Positions 36,512-45,976 of a stretch of 60,400 nucleotides of DNA are shown in pieces (within the stretch, counting starts at the first letter, position 1; every line of letters starts with the position of its first letter). The translations under genes were made by a program, and so were the position numbers. Location: the NCBI GenBank assembly GCA_963545565.1, contig CAUUJV010000011.1, positions 1 to 60,400 of the forward strand, written 5' to 3'. The DNA comes from CAUUJV01 sp963545565. GTDB lineage: Bacteria > Actinomycetota > Actinomycetes > Actinomycetales > Bifidobacteriaceae. The notes beneath the pieces were generated by a model. That model was not told the origin of the DNA. It worked only from the letters and a program-made list of their open reading frames with translations, and made no database searches.

Positions 36512-36883
36512 TTACTTAGCCTTCTTTGCGCCGTAGAGGGAACGTCCCTGCTTGCGGTCCTTTACGCCCTGGGTATCGAGTGCACCACGCACGATGTGGT
36601 AACGAACACCAGGAAGATCCTTAACACGACCACCACGAACGAGCACGATGGAGTGCTCCTGAAGATTGTGGCCTTCGCCAGGAATATATGCGGTCACTTC
36701 AATACCGGAGCTCAAACGAACACGTGCTACCTTACGCAGTGCAGAGTTTGGCTTCTTTGGAGTAGTGGTATAAACACGGGTGCACACACCGCGGCGCAGT
36801 GGGCTTCCCTTAAGAGCCAAAGTCTTTGACTTCTTTGGCTTCGGCTTACGTCCTTTACGGACCAGCTGTTCAATTGTAGGCAA
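36512..36883 (-). CDS. rpsL: 30S ribosomal protein S12
   Basis: This decoding-centre protein has 123 residues. The streptomycin-relevant loops TPKKPNSALRKV and GGRVKDLPGVRYH carry the ordinary lysines, so the allele looks streptomycin-sensitive. It is the first gene of the str operon. The 283 bases upstream contain a TGCCA-A-TGGCA palindrome at 37062-37072 and a GTTTC/GAAAC repeat. The promoter must lie here, but I could not fix -35/-10 boxes with confidence. Confidence 0.98.
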   Translation of the reverse strand: MPTIEQLVRKGRKPKPKKSKTLALKGSPLRRGVCTRVYTTTPKKPNSALRKVARVRLSSGIEVTAYIPGEGHNLQEHSIVLVRGGRVKDLPGVRYHIVRGALDTQGVKDRKQGRSLYGAKKAK

Positions 36884-37166
36884 CTGATTCTCCGATTCTT
36901 GGTTTTCTTACTGTGTGACCGCCACACTGCGACACAGTTTCCCAAGGCGAGAAACAGCCACAGTCCACCGGCCCGATGGCCCTAGTTCTCGTCCGCTCAT
37001 TACTGTTTGGAGTCATCGAATCTATAGGAATGTCCCAATGCAACACGCCTTAACATAGACATGCCAATGGCACACACAGGTTATGAGTATAAGACAGGTG
37101 CTCGACTAAAGACTACGAAGCGTTGCTCTGTTAGGTTTCTTCTGCTCCAGTTCTATCTTTTGCAAA

Positions 37167-39947
37167 TCATTCATCCGTTACTGCGTCAAGCACAGGAACG
37201 CGCAGAGCGGCAGAAGCAGGCATAATCGATGCGAGAAGACCTACAATTACCGCCAGAATAAGGAACATTCCCAATTGATTCCAAGGAATGGAGAGCACGG
37301 TAACTCCCCTAGATTCAAAGACCTTCTGAATGACCGCGGCAGCACTTACTCCCACGCCAATGCCAAGAACAGTGCCGAGGATAGAAATCATTACTGCTTC
37401 AATCGCTATCATCCCGCGAACCTGCCCTCTGCTCGTTCCAATAGCGCGAAGTAACCCAATCTCGCGGGTGCGCTCTGAAACAGAGAGCATCATAGTATTC
37501 ACAATGCCAAAGATTGAGATGAGCAGCGAAAGTACAAGAAGCGCATAGAGAATATAAACAATCGTGTTGATCATGGCTGAGATAGAAGAAACATATTCAT
37601 CCTTATTCAGCACACTCACTACGTAGTATTTCTTCACAGCCCTAGTAATACGTTTTTGCATAGTTGATAGATTTGTACCGCTTTTGGTTGTGACAAACAT
37701 CTGCATTTCATACGTTTGATTCATATCGATCAGCTGCGTAATAACTGATTTCGTCATGAAAATGCCATAGGAGTAGCTCACAGAATCGGTGATTGCGCCG
37801 ATTTTTACCTTAATTGATTTTTGCTTAGTATCTGTTGAAGATGTTGAGGCCGTTGAGGGTGACGACGCTGAGCTTGCCGAACCTGTTTGCGCAGACATTG
37901 CGCTGAGAACAGCTTGAGACTGCTTCATTGTGAGAGTCTGCCCCACCGTCCAATCATATTCATCCGCAATAGTCTTTCCAACGATGAGCTGACCGTTCTT
38001 CAGAGCTTCCTGTGCATTGCCCGATGTGGAATGAATGGTATAACCATCCTGCAAAATTCGGCGTGGTACTACCGCGGAGATGGCTACAGATTTATTGTTA
38101 TATTTAATCCCTACTGCCAGTTTTTGTGTGGAAACAGATTTCACTCCTTGAACGTCTTTAATAGTTTTTTCAACACCATCGGGAAGAGTTGACGTTGCAG
38201 ACATCACCACAAAATCAGCTTGCAAACCTGAGTCAATAATCCCAGCAACAGAATCATGAATAGACACCGTTAATGTGCCAATGCACGAAACAATTGCAAC
38301 ACCTACAAAGAGCGCTGCAGCAGTATTGGATGTTCGGCGCTTCGAACGAGCCAAATTGCGCGATGCAAGACGGCCTGTCACTGGAAATACAAGCGAAGGA
38401 ATCCACCCCAGAATGTGCTCCATAGGAACCACAAGGGATGGAGTCACAACAATAATGCCAAGTACAACTAATGCCGTGCCAATTGCCAAAGTCCATCCGG
38501 AGCTGAGATTATTCAAGAATTCAAAAGGTGTTGGACCAACTTCTTTACTGTCCCAGAGCTTATTCGCAACCGTCAGCCACCATACTGCGGCACCAGCCAC
38601 ACACATGAATAATCCAAGCCATCCACGACCTCGTGTTGATTTCTGCGGACTAACGGTTTCGTTCATAGCCTGAATAGGCGGAGCATAAGCGGCTTGGCGT
38701 GCCGGCAAAAGAGCTCCTGCTATAGAAACAGCAACGCCAACCAGAAGCCCAACGAGTATGGAACTGACGCTAGGAACAGTAGAACCGGTTAATGCTGCAC
38801 CTGTTGCAGAAAGTCCCAGAGCAATTAGAGCAATTAATCCCCAGCCGAGGAAAATCCCGATTATAGATCCCACAATGCCCAACACAATAGACTGAATAAT
38901 CACCGTGGAGAACACTTGCATCGGGCTTGCACCAATAGAACGCAGTAGTGCATATCCACGCATTGACTCGCGTACAATCATAGAGAATGTGTTTGCAATA
39001 ATAAAAGACCCAACGAAGAGTGCAATCACAGCAAAGATAAGAATCAATGGCTGAATAAAGCCCATCATGGTGCGAATAGTTTTTGTTTGTTCAGCACGAA
39101 TCTTAGTGCCAGTCACAGCATGAGCTTTAGTATTCCCTGTACTGTTTTTGCTGGAATCAAGCATGTTATTAATACGCTTTGCAAGTGTGACTTGCTGAGT
39201 GTGCGTTAAGGCTTTCCCGTGATTTGCTGTGCCATAGACGGTTATTGAACTTACGAGGGAGGAGTCTGCACCGGAAAGTGCATTAATTTTGTCAACATAT
39301 TCAGGATCTAATCCCATGTACATGGATCCTGACGAGACTGAACTCATGGTAAAGATGCCAACAACCTTAACCTTTTGAATACCAGTTGCGAGCACAACTT
39401 TAGTAGTGTTTCCGAGCTTTAGCCCAGCAGTCTTTGCCGTTGTATTGAGTAGAACAATCTCATCAGAGCCATGCGGGTAATGTCCCTTAACCATTTTGAC
39501 GGTTCGCCAGGTCTGCCCTTTTGCCATCGAAACAGCCGTAATGGATGAAGTAGCTGAAGAAACTGCAGCGCCATCTTTACCAACAAGAACAGCAGTACTC
39601 AGCGTGCTCATGGAAAATGCTGTATCTACGCCTTTTACATCTTTGATTTCACTGATGAGATTTGCGCTAATAGAGTTATATGAAGCAACGCTCGAAGCTA
39701 ATGAGCTGGCACTCGAACTTGAGGAACTTGAGGACTTGGAAGAACCAGACAAATTCTGCTTATGAGCTCCACGCACGTACACATCACCATCAGAACTTGT
39801 TGCATATGCTTGAGTCATTTGGTCGGAAAGCATGTCGCTGAAGCAGAAAGAGCCGATAATGAAAGCAACGCCTAAAGCAATCGCAATAATCGACATAATA
39901 AAACGTGAAAAATGAGATTTCGCGTCTCGTAAACCAATTCGGAACAT
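37167..39947 (-). CDS. ABC transporter permease with two FtsX domains (MacB superfamily)
   Basis: The 926-residue protein begins GLRDAKSHFSRFIMSIIAIALGVAFIIGSFCFSDML (first helix). A large exported Ser-rich domain follows, then FtsX block 1 near 310-430 (MGFIQPLILIFAVIALFVGSFIIANTFSMIVRES) and a mid-protein pair of helices (FMCVAGAAVWWL). A second anchored exported domain leads to FtsX block 2 near 800-926. FtsX permeases do not span substrate but couple ATP hydrolysis to extracytoplasmic work, such as lipoprotein or peptide handling. It pairs with the ATPase gene 37 bases upstream. Confidence 0.9.
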   Translation of the reverse strand: MFRIGLRDAKSHFSRFIMSIIAIALGVAFIIGSFCFSDMLSDQMTQAYATSSDGDVYVRGAHKQNLSGSSKSSSSSSSSASSLASSVASYNSISANLISEIKDVKGVDTAFSMSTLSTAVLVGKDGAAVSSATSSITAVSMAKGQTWRTVKMVKGHYPHGSDEIVLLNTTAKTAGLKLGNTTKVVLATGIQKVKVVGIFTMSSVSSGSMYMGLDPEYVDKINALSGADSSLVSSITVYGTANHGKALTHTQQVTLAKRINNMLDSSKNSTGNTKAHAVTGTKIRAEQTKTIRTMMGFIQPLILIFAVIALFVGSFIIANTFSMIVRESMRGYALLRSIGASPMQVFSTVIIQSIVLGIVGSIIGIFLGWGLIALIALGLSATGAALTGSTVPSVSSILVGLLVGVAVSIAGALLPARQAAYAPPIQAMNETVSPQKSTRGRGWLGLFMCVAGAAVWWLTVANKLWDSKEVGPTPFEFLNNLSSGWTLAIGTALVVLGIIVVTPSLVVPMEHILGWIPSLVFPVTGRLASRNLARSKRRTSNTAAALFVGVAIVSCIGTLTVSIHDSVAGIIDSGLQADFVVMSATSTLPDGVEKTIKDVQGVKSVSTQKLAVGIKYNNKSVAISAVVPRRILQDGYTIHSTSGNAQEALKNGQLIVGKTIADEYDWTVGQTLTMKQSQAVLSAMSAQTGSASSASSPSTASTSSTDTKQKSIKVKIGAITDSVSYSYGIFMTKSVITQLIDMNQTYEMQMFVTTKSGTNLSTMQKRITRAVKKYYVVSVLNKDEYVSSISAMINTIVYILYALLVLSLLISIFGIVNTMMLSVSERTREIGLLRAIGTSRGQVRGMIAIEAVMISILGTVLGIGVGVSAAAVIQKVFESRGVTVLSIPWNQLGMFLILAVIVGLLASIMPASAALRVPVLDAVTDE

Positions 39948-39984
39948 CTTATTCGCCTACCTTGCGTATGTACGTGTAATCGAC

Positions 39985-41037
39985 CTATTCGGTGGCGAAA
40001 ACGTTAAGAATCTCTTCATATGTTGGTTCTTGCAAATCGCTAGTAATGCGACCATCTGCGAGCACAAGAACACGGTTTGCATAAGACGCGGCACGAGGAT
40101 CGTGTGTGACCATAATGATAGTCTGACCGTTTTGTTCAACAGAGTTACGGAGGAATTCCAATACTTCTTGAGATGTCTTCGAATCTAGATTTCCTGTTGG
40201 CTCGTCTGCAAAAATCACAGATGGGCGTGACATTAATGCACGAGCACATGCCACACGCTGCTGCTGACCGCCCGAAAGCTGGCTTGGACGATGATTTAAG
40301 CGATCTTTTAATCCCACTACTTCGACAACAGTGTTGAACCAATCTCTATCAATCTTTTTCTTACCAATCTGCAAAGGAAGAAGAATATTTTCTTCAGCCG
40401 TCAATGTAGGAACAAGGTTAAAACTTTGGAAAATAAAGCCTATTTGATCTCTACGCAAATTCGTAAGCTGCTTTTGATTCATTGAAGAGACTTCGAGATC
40501 CTCTACGATTACCTTACCGAATGTTGGACTATCAAGCCCTGCCATGCAATGCATCAAGGTAGATTTGCCTGAACCAGATGGACCCATAATCGCGGTAAGC
40601 TGGCCAGCATTAAAATCAACGTTGATATGGTCAAGCGCCGTAACCTCGGCATCCTTGGACCCATAAATCTTAACAAGATCAATTGCGCGTGCGATAACAG
40701 GATATTGCGCTTCAGAAGAGGATGGAGTGGAAGAATCAGAAGGATCGAGAGAATTGGAAGAAACGGAAGAATTTTGGGGTTGATTTTGGTTTTGCTGACT
40801 AGGAGCCGATTCTTGAACAGGTTCAACGGAATTATCAGAGATATCAGAATTGTCGGGATTATGAATACTTTCTGTGGTATCTGCGATATTTTCTGCAGTA
40901 GCCGCGGTGACACTATCTGCGGTCTTAGCATCTGTGGGGTCAGTGTTCCAGCTTAAATCTGGTACAACGAAGGTGCGCGCTGGTTCTGAGAGATCAGGAA
41001 TTTCAATCTCAGGCTGATTATCTTGATTCATAGTCAT
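39985..41037 (-). CDS. ABC transporter ATP-binding protein (MacB/LolD type) with a long disordered N-terminus
   Basis: The C-terminal ~230 residues are a complete ATPase: Walker A GPSGSGKST, Q-loop FQSFNLVP, signature LSGGQQQR, Walker B VIFADEPTGNLD and switch His VTHD. The first ~110 residues are low-complexity, rich in Asp, Asn, Ser, Thr, Gln and Pro, and carry no recognisable domain; this is unusual for the family. The start at 41037 (MTMNQ) follows GAGGT; an ATG at 41052 is possible. It forms an export or extracytoplasmic-signalling pair with the FtsX permease downstream. Confidence 0.9.
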   Translation of the reverse strand: MTMNQDNQPEIEIPDLSEPARTFVVPDLSWNTDPTDAKTADSVTAATAENIADTTESIHNPDNSDISDNSVEPVQESAPSQQNQNQPQNSSVSSNSLDPSDSSTPSSSEAQYPVIARAIDLVKIYGSKDAEVTALDHINVDFNAGQLTAIMGPSGSGKSTLMHCMAGLDSPTFGKVIVEDLEVSSMNQKQLTNLRRDQIGFIFQSFNLVPTLTAEENILLPLQIGKKKIDRDWFNTVVEVVGLKDRLNHRPSQLSGGQQQRVACARALMSRPSVIFADEPTGNLDSKTSQEVLEFLRNSVEQNGQTIIMVTHDPRAASYANRVLVLADGRITSDLQEPTYEEILNVFATE

Positions 41038-41052
41038 TTTTACCTCATTCAT

Positions 41053-41487
41053 AAGGCAGAAAATCTATAACAGTCTGCGCTCACTCTCCTGCGTTCAATT
41101 ATATGGTTCAAGCAGCTATAAGTGAAAATGAAAGTGAGAATGGGTAGAGATTATGCAGCCAGTGAAGACTTAACGCTGAAAACAAGATTAAAAGACAGGT
41201 TAAAAAGAAAAGTTTAAAGCAAGATTAAAACAGGATTGAGAAAGTGCTTCTCAAACACTCCGAGGTGAGTGAACGCTTCGTTCAAAGAGCTGAACTTCAT
41301 GAACGCAAGTGAGCAGTATATACACTACGTTGCAGATAAACGTAACTTTATTCCATGTAAAAGCCTTAACTATAAAGACACCACAAAATATTTATGACTC
41401 TTACACCCCAACATTGTAACAATAAAAAAGAAAAATCAGGCTTAGCTAAAATGTTGCAAGAGCCTTATATAAAGAAATCGACTGCTT
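41053..41487. other. AT-rich non-coding stretch with adjacent palindromes
   Basis: I see no gene here. Two perfect inverted repeats stand close together: TTGAGAA/TTCTCAA at 41236-41254 (5-base loop) and TGAACG/CGTTCA at 41270-41284 (3-base loop), with a further GAACG at 41301. They lie about 200 bases upstream of the ABC exporter genes and could be operators for that operon. The A-rich segment 41180-41230 has no internal periodicity that I can support. Confidence 0.5.
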
Positions 41488-41938
41488 CTACTCATCTAGA
41501 AAAAGATATATCCAAATATCATTCTCCAACACATAGTAATAAGTCGCATATTGGACTCTTCCATCCCATTTAATCTTGCGGACAACCACTGCCGCAATCC
41601 GCTTTCTCCCATATTTCTCACGCGTGGAAGACAGAATCCGCCGTATCACAATTTGACATGTTATTCTCACATTGTGCAGCAAGAATAGAGTTTGAAATAT
41701 TATTTTGCGTGGCTTTTTCCGAATATGATGCCTCAATGGCCTTATCTATTCCGAGAGATAATATAGTACTTGGCTGCTATTGTCTGCTCAAGGCTAGATA
41801 ACTGCTTTTGAGTATATATTCGTGAAGAAGATGTAGACCAACGAAATGCTGGATGTAATAACCATAAAATACTTACTATTAAAATAAAGGTAGGAACGAA
41901 CCACAAAGATTCATACCGCCTATTTTTTTATCTTTCAA
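41488..41938 (-). pseudogene. Degraded small membrane-anchored protein gene, several frameshifts
   Basis: Reading the minus strand and switching frame three times gives one continuous protein-like product of about 145 residues. From a TTG at 41938, MKDKK is followed in the next frame (after a run of seven A at 41922-41928) by NRRYESLWFVPTFILIVSIL, a membrane segment. An extracytoplasmic helix (SSLEQTIAAKYYIIS) follows. After about 41750 it continues with GIDKAIEASYSEKATQNN and a Cys pair (LAAQCENN, MSNCDTADSVFHA). After about 41655 the last part is REKYGRKRIAAVVVRKIKWD to LENDIWIYLFLDE. Each piece ends just where the next begins to look coding. Family unknown; the reconstruction is inference. 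Confidence 0.55.
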
Positions 41939-42003
41939 TGCTATTACTTCTCCCTACACATAGAATGATTATGCAAAATTCAATCTAGATTCGATGAGGA
42001 GTC

Positions 42004-43255
42004 ATAATAATTATTATAAGTAAAATTTTTATTTCTATGCTTGCGTCTGCCAGTTTATTACTACCTCCTGTCACAGTTACATTGTCATAATCTACTGAGC
42101 CTCCTAATGCGACTTCTTCTATTACTGATTCTCAGACTATTCAGTCTGATGTTGAGGAAGCTCTCGATGAATATAATGATGCTCTTGAAAAAGCTAATTC
42201 TGGTGAAATTAGCACAGATAATGCCCCAGTCCCCAATTGATGAAGATGGTGTCGCTTTTAACAAAAATGTGCTTGATAACTCTGGCTTAACTGCTAGCAA
42301 TGTTTCAGTCGATTCGAAAGTTATTAAGATTAATCAGTCTTCTAATAAAAAACTTGCTACTACTGTTGTCGAGGTAACTACTGAGGCAACACTTAAGGCG
42401 GACAAAGATACTTACCTTTCTATCGTTGGAAAGCAAGTTAATGAGCTTCACAGTTCTGCGATTGATTATCATGAGATTAATCTTGCCCGTGAAAATCCTT
42501 CTCAAGATTTCACGATTACGGGCGATCAACAATTACTACCTGATGATGCTTCACAATGCGAACAGACAAGCTAGAAGAAAAATATTTATAGCAATTTAGC
42601 GCCTTCAGTTCAAAATGTAAGATATCTTATTCCAACGAAACACAACCAACTAGCTACGATGACTAGCGCTACATCCATCGGGTTCGATTACTTAAAGATG
42701 ATACAGTATGCAGAATTATGGACTAATAACGACCATGAAAACTCAATGAATCCCGATTTTCCTAACTACCATGAGATCTTCGAACATGAAGTAGATCTAC
42801 CTATTGGTGAACCAGGCAGTAATTGCACAAATTTTGCATCACAGTCACTCTATGCAGGAGGACTACCTCTTAACGCTGGAAAAGATAATAATGAAAAACG
42901 AGATGACCCAAATGCATGGACATGGAATGTTAAAGGTATATCTGGTGCCACATATACATGGTCAGGAGCCGACAACAATTTCTATTATATGCGTGATCAT
43001 TCAGGAATATTCCAAGTCGAAAGTAATCCACGTCGTGCATGGGAAGGAAGCCTAATCTATGGTAATTAGAATATGGACGATAACTTTAATCACGTAATGA
43101 TAGTTGTTGGCTATATGGTAAAGAATGGTATAGGAACCCCCATCATTTGTCAGAAAAGCACTAACAGACATGACTATCCATTTAGTCTAAGTGATAGTAA
43201 TGCCGTTTCACTGTACAAGGAAGTGAAGTGGACAGTATTGCAGATGCAATTCTAA
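42004..43255 (+). pseudogene. Secreted amidase-like cell-wall protein (Amidase_6 domain), multiply disrupted
   Basis: A GAGGAG ribosome binding site at about 41995 precedes a signal-peptide-like frame (SKIFISMLASASLLLPPVTV). This has a TAA at 42088-42090, continues with SITDSQTIQSDVEEALDEYNDALEKANSGEIS, and shifts by one base at four C (42231-42234). The next frame runs through IDEDGVAFNKNVLDNSGL to a TAG at 42572-42574. It then reads into the amidase region with the Cys motif GSNCTNFASQSLYAGGLPL, a TAG at 43067-43069 where Trp is expected, and the His segment NHVMIVVGY. The pattern matches the putative amidase domain family of exported wall enzymes. Four lesions make function impossible without suppression. 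No intact ATG follows the ribosome binding site. Confidence 0.85.
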
Positions 43256-43328
43256 GTTAAAAGCACATATCATTCTCGTTCTCGGCACAAAAACCCGAGC
43301 GGGGCTTAACTATCTCAAAACGATATGC

Positions 43329-43361
43329 AAAAGGTCTTGGAATCATAAACACTCCAAGACC
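43329..43361 (-). terminator. Terminator of tRNA-His
   Basis: GGTCTTGGA (43333-43341) pairs exactly with TCCAAGACC (43353-43361) across 11 bases. On the minus strand the stem is followed by TTTTG. It begins 11 bases past the 3' end of the tRNA. Confidence 0.85.
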
Positions 43362-43371
43362 CTCATTACGG

Positions 43372-43445
43372 GGTGGCTAACGCGGCTCGAACGCGCGACC
43401 TCCTGAACCACAATCAGGTGCTCTACCGACTGAGCTATAGCCACC
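43372..43445 (-). tRNA. tRNA-His (anticodon GUG)
   Basis: Reading the minus strand, GTGGCTA opens the acceptor stem at 43444 and TAGCCAC closes it at 43373. The D arm is TAGCTCAGTCGGTAGAGCA, the anticodon stem-loop CTGATTGTGGTTCAG carries GTG, and the T arm contains GTTCGAGCC. The base before position 1 is G (43445) and the discriminator is C (43372), the G-1:C73 pair that identifies bacterial tRNA-His. CCA is not encoded: the following bases read CCG. Confidence 0.97.
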
Positions 43446-43549
43446 ATTGCTGCACCGGCATAACTGCCATGCAACGAATGACTACTCTACACTATGCCAG
43501 AGATAAGGCACGCCGACTAGAAAAAATTAGCCGGCGCACTTCTTCGCTA

Positions 43550-44605
43550 CTACCACTCCAAATGAACGAGTTCACCAGTTTCAGCAGCCTGCTTCACAGC
43601 AGTCAAAGTACGCAGTGTACGCACGTTATCTGCTGGGGTAACAATTGGTTCCACCTCACGGCGTACTACCTTGATAAAGTGCTTAAGCTGCATCTTATGC
43701 GGAAGAGCAGGGTCTACTGCTGGAATTTCCATTTGCAATGGCTTATGCCATGAGGATTCTCCATCATAACTAAAGGTGTGAAGCTTAGGCAGTGAAAGAG
43801 CTCCCTTAGTGCCGCCAATAAAGTAGGCGTCAGCATCAAATGGACGATATTGAGCGTCTTCACGGGCGGTCGCTTCCCAATTCCATGGAGATGCAGTTGC
43901 ATCAGAAATAGTGAAGGAAGCTAAAATACCGGAAGCAAAACGAACATTCACCACGGCAGAATCTTCAGTTTCAAAGCCGCGTGCAGCACTCGACTGCATG
44001 CCTTGAATATCTACGGCATCGCCGATCAAGTAGCGCATTAAATCGATGTCATGCACAAGGTTTACAAGAATTGGACCAGCACCCTTCTTACGGCGCCATT
44101 CAACGTCGAAGTAGCTGTCATTCTTATAAATCATGTAGTGGAAAGAAGCAACAGTAAGTTGACCTAGCTTACCAGATTCAATAATCTTCTTAGCCTCGTT
44201 CACAAATGGATTATGGCGACGATGCTGACCAACGAGCACAGGAATTCCAGCCTCATCAGCCTCCTTAGCGAAGGCAATAGCGTCATCAAGATCGTCAGAA
44301 ATCGGCTTCTCAACAAGCGGCACAATTCCACGTTTAATAGCCTCACGAGCAATAGAAAGATGCAAACCATTAGGAGTCACAATAATGACGCCATCAGGCT
44401 TAACTTCATCCATCATCTGAGCACTGTCAGTACAGAAAGGTACGCCAGCTTCATCAGCAACAATCTTCGCAGATTCAAGCGCGTCTGAAATTGCTACGAG
44501 TTCGCTGAGTTCTTCTTCCTGAACAAAACGGATATGATTACGACCCATTGCACCCGCACCGATAACAGCAAGACGCACTGGTTTAGAAGAGTTTTGTGAG
44601 GACAT
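43550..44605 (-). CDS. Gfo/Idh/MocA-family oxidoreductase
   Basis: This NAD(P)-dependent dehydrogenase acts on a sugar, sugar acid or cyclitol. In its 351 residues the Rossmann motif is AVIGAGAMGRNHIRF near residue 14, the EKP catalytic-site motif is in VPLVEKPISDDLDD near 97, and the catalytic helix motif is in NLVHDIDLMRYLIG with the Asp/His pair. The ATG directly follows the stop of the MFS gene (TAAATG). Together with the transporter and SDR upstream it suggests uptake and oxidation of a small polyol or acid, not identified. Confidence 0.9.
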   Translation of the reverse strand: MSSQNSSKPVRLAVIGAGAMGRNHIRFVQEEELSELVAISDALESAKIVADEAGVPFCTDSAQMMDEVKPDGVIIVTPNGLHLSIAREAIKRGIVPLVEKPISDDLDDAIAFAKEADEAGIPVLVGQHRRHNPFVNEAKKIIESGKLGQLTVASFHYMIYKNDSYFDVEWRRKKGAGPILVNLVHDIDLMRYLIGDAVDIQGMQSSAARGFETEDSAVVNVRFASGILASFTISDATASPWNWEATAREDAQYRPFDADAYFIGGTKGALSLPKLHTFSYDGESSWHKPLQMEIPAVDPALPHKMQLKHFIKVVRREVEPIVTPADNVRTLRTLTAVKQAAETGELVHLEW

Positions 44606-45907
44606 TTACTTTGCTGCCTTCTCGCTACCGGACTTGCTGCCAGACTTGCTGCCAGACTTGTTATCGGAAACCATCATCCATACGGTCAAAATCACTGCAA
44701 TAAGAGCTATCACGATTGCACCGTAGAAAGACTGCGTGTAGGCAGACTGTCCAGCATCATCATGCTTCAAAACAGCTGAAATTGGCTGAGAAATCCACGT
44801 AGAAGCAGCATAACCGAGGAACATAATTCCATAGTTCACACCAATGCTAGAAGTTCCAAATGTAGAGCCAGTCAGCGGTGGATAAATCACAAGCAATGCT
44901 CCAAAACTGAAGCCGAGCAAGGCCAAAGAAATGAAGAAGAGCACTTGGTTGAAGGAGAAACTCATCAATACGAGCGCGATGATAGTAATAACAAGCATCA
45001 GAATGAGCGCCTTGTAGCTTCCAATACGGTCTAACACGGCGCCAAACGAAAGACGGCCAACAAAGTTAGCAATAGTATTCACAGTGACAGCAACGCCACC
45101 TATTGCAACGGCTGCAGCAGAGGCAGCGTCAGTGAAGAGCTGGGTTGCAGCAATAGATGCTACGGAACCTACAAGTAAAGTACCTGCGGTAGCAGCGCAC
45201 GCAAAAGTGATAATAAGAACCCAAAAACGGCTTGTTTTCACCATTTCTGCTGGACCAAGATCTCCCAAAGTCCCTGCATGAGTAGAAGTGCCCGTTGGAG
45301 CTGAATATCCTTCAGGAACCCAGCCAGCTTCTGGAGCCTTCATCAGCACTGCCCCAATAGCAATCATGATAAAGAACACTACGCCAAGCACCTTTAGCCC
45401 AGCGAAAATACCAAACTGAGGAATGAGGAAGGAAGCCAGAATTGGAGAAAGAATAGCTGATCCAAGTGTGGAAGCTGCAAGAGTAATACCTGATGCCATG
45501 CCCTTCTTATCTACGAACCACTTCTGACCAGTGGTAAGCGCTGGATTGTATCCCAAACCGTTGCCGATACCCGCAATCAGGGAGAAATACAAATAGAACT
45601 GCCAAGGAGCAGTCACTGTACCAGAAAGGAACCAACCCAAACCGTACATCACTGCTGCGGCGAGAATAACGTTACGTGGGCCAATCTTATCTGAGATGCG
45701 TCCAGCGAAAATGCCAGTAACGGCCATAACTGTTTGGAACACTGGGAAAGCCCACGCAATAGAGGTTTCCCAATCAGGGTACACAGCAAGCAGATTCTTG
45801 CGTACCACAGAATACAATGCGATAGATGAAATAAAGAACATTACTAAGCACGCAGCCGCAAGAACGGCTTCACGCCTTGTTGTTGTTTGTGTTTGATCTT
45901 GAGACAT
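44606..45907 (-). CDS. MFS transporter, oxalate/formate antiporter (OFA) family
   Basis: This 433-residue, 12-helix secondary transporter begins REAVLAAACLVMFFISSIALYSVVRKNLLAVYPDWETSIAWAFPVFQTVMAVTGIFAGRISDKIGPR, which includes the family A-loop (GRISDKIGPRNV). The second half has VGRLSFGAVLDRIGSYKA. The cytoplasmic C-terminus contains short GSKS repeats encoded by a 12-base tandem repeat. OFA members usually exchange carboxylates; the substrate is unknown. It lies between the SDR remnant and the Gfo/Idh/MocA gene, all in one direction. Confidence 0.88.
   Translation of the reverse strand: MSQDQTQTTTRREAVLAAACLVMFFISSIALYSVVRKNLLAVYPDWETSIAWAFPVFQTVMAVTGIFAGRISDKIGPRNVILAAAVMYGLGWFLSGTVTAPWQFYLYFSLIAGIGNGLGYNPALTTGQKWFVDKKGMASGITLAASTLGSAILSPILASFLIPQFGIFAGLKVLGVVFFIMIAIGAVLMKAPEAGWVPEGYSAPTGTSTHAGTLGDLGPAEMVKTSRFWVLIITFACAATAGTLLVGSVASIAATQLFTDAASAAAVAIGGVAVTVNTIANFVGRLSFGAVLDRIGSYKALILMLVITIIALVLMSFSFNQVLFFISLALLGFSFGALLVIYPPLTGSTFGTSSIGVNYGIMFLGYAASTWISQPISAVLKHDDAGQSAYTQSFYGAIVIALIAVILTVWMMVSDNKSGSKSGSKSGSEKAAK
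44631..44660 (-). repeat. 12-base tandem repeat in the MFS transporter tail
   Basis: The unit GACTTGCTGCCA (plus strand) occurs about 2.5 times, encoding KSGS repeats in the cytoplasmic tail. Copy number can change without shifting frame. A functional role is not evident. Confidence 0.7.
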
Positions 45908-45976
45908 TTAAGTCTTATCTACTTTCTTCTACTTTCTTCGAATTATTTTGAATTATTTTGAATTTATCGGCCTGTT

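Noticed and set aside
42041..42230. A Leu-rich hydrophobic N-terminus in one frame of the amidase pseudogene, resembling membrane helices
   Set aside because: It is the out-of-frame reading of the true sequence, which in the neighbouring frame gives a signal peptide and a polar acidic helix before the frameshift at 42231-42234.
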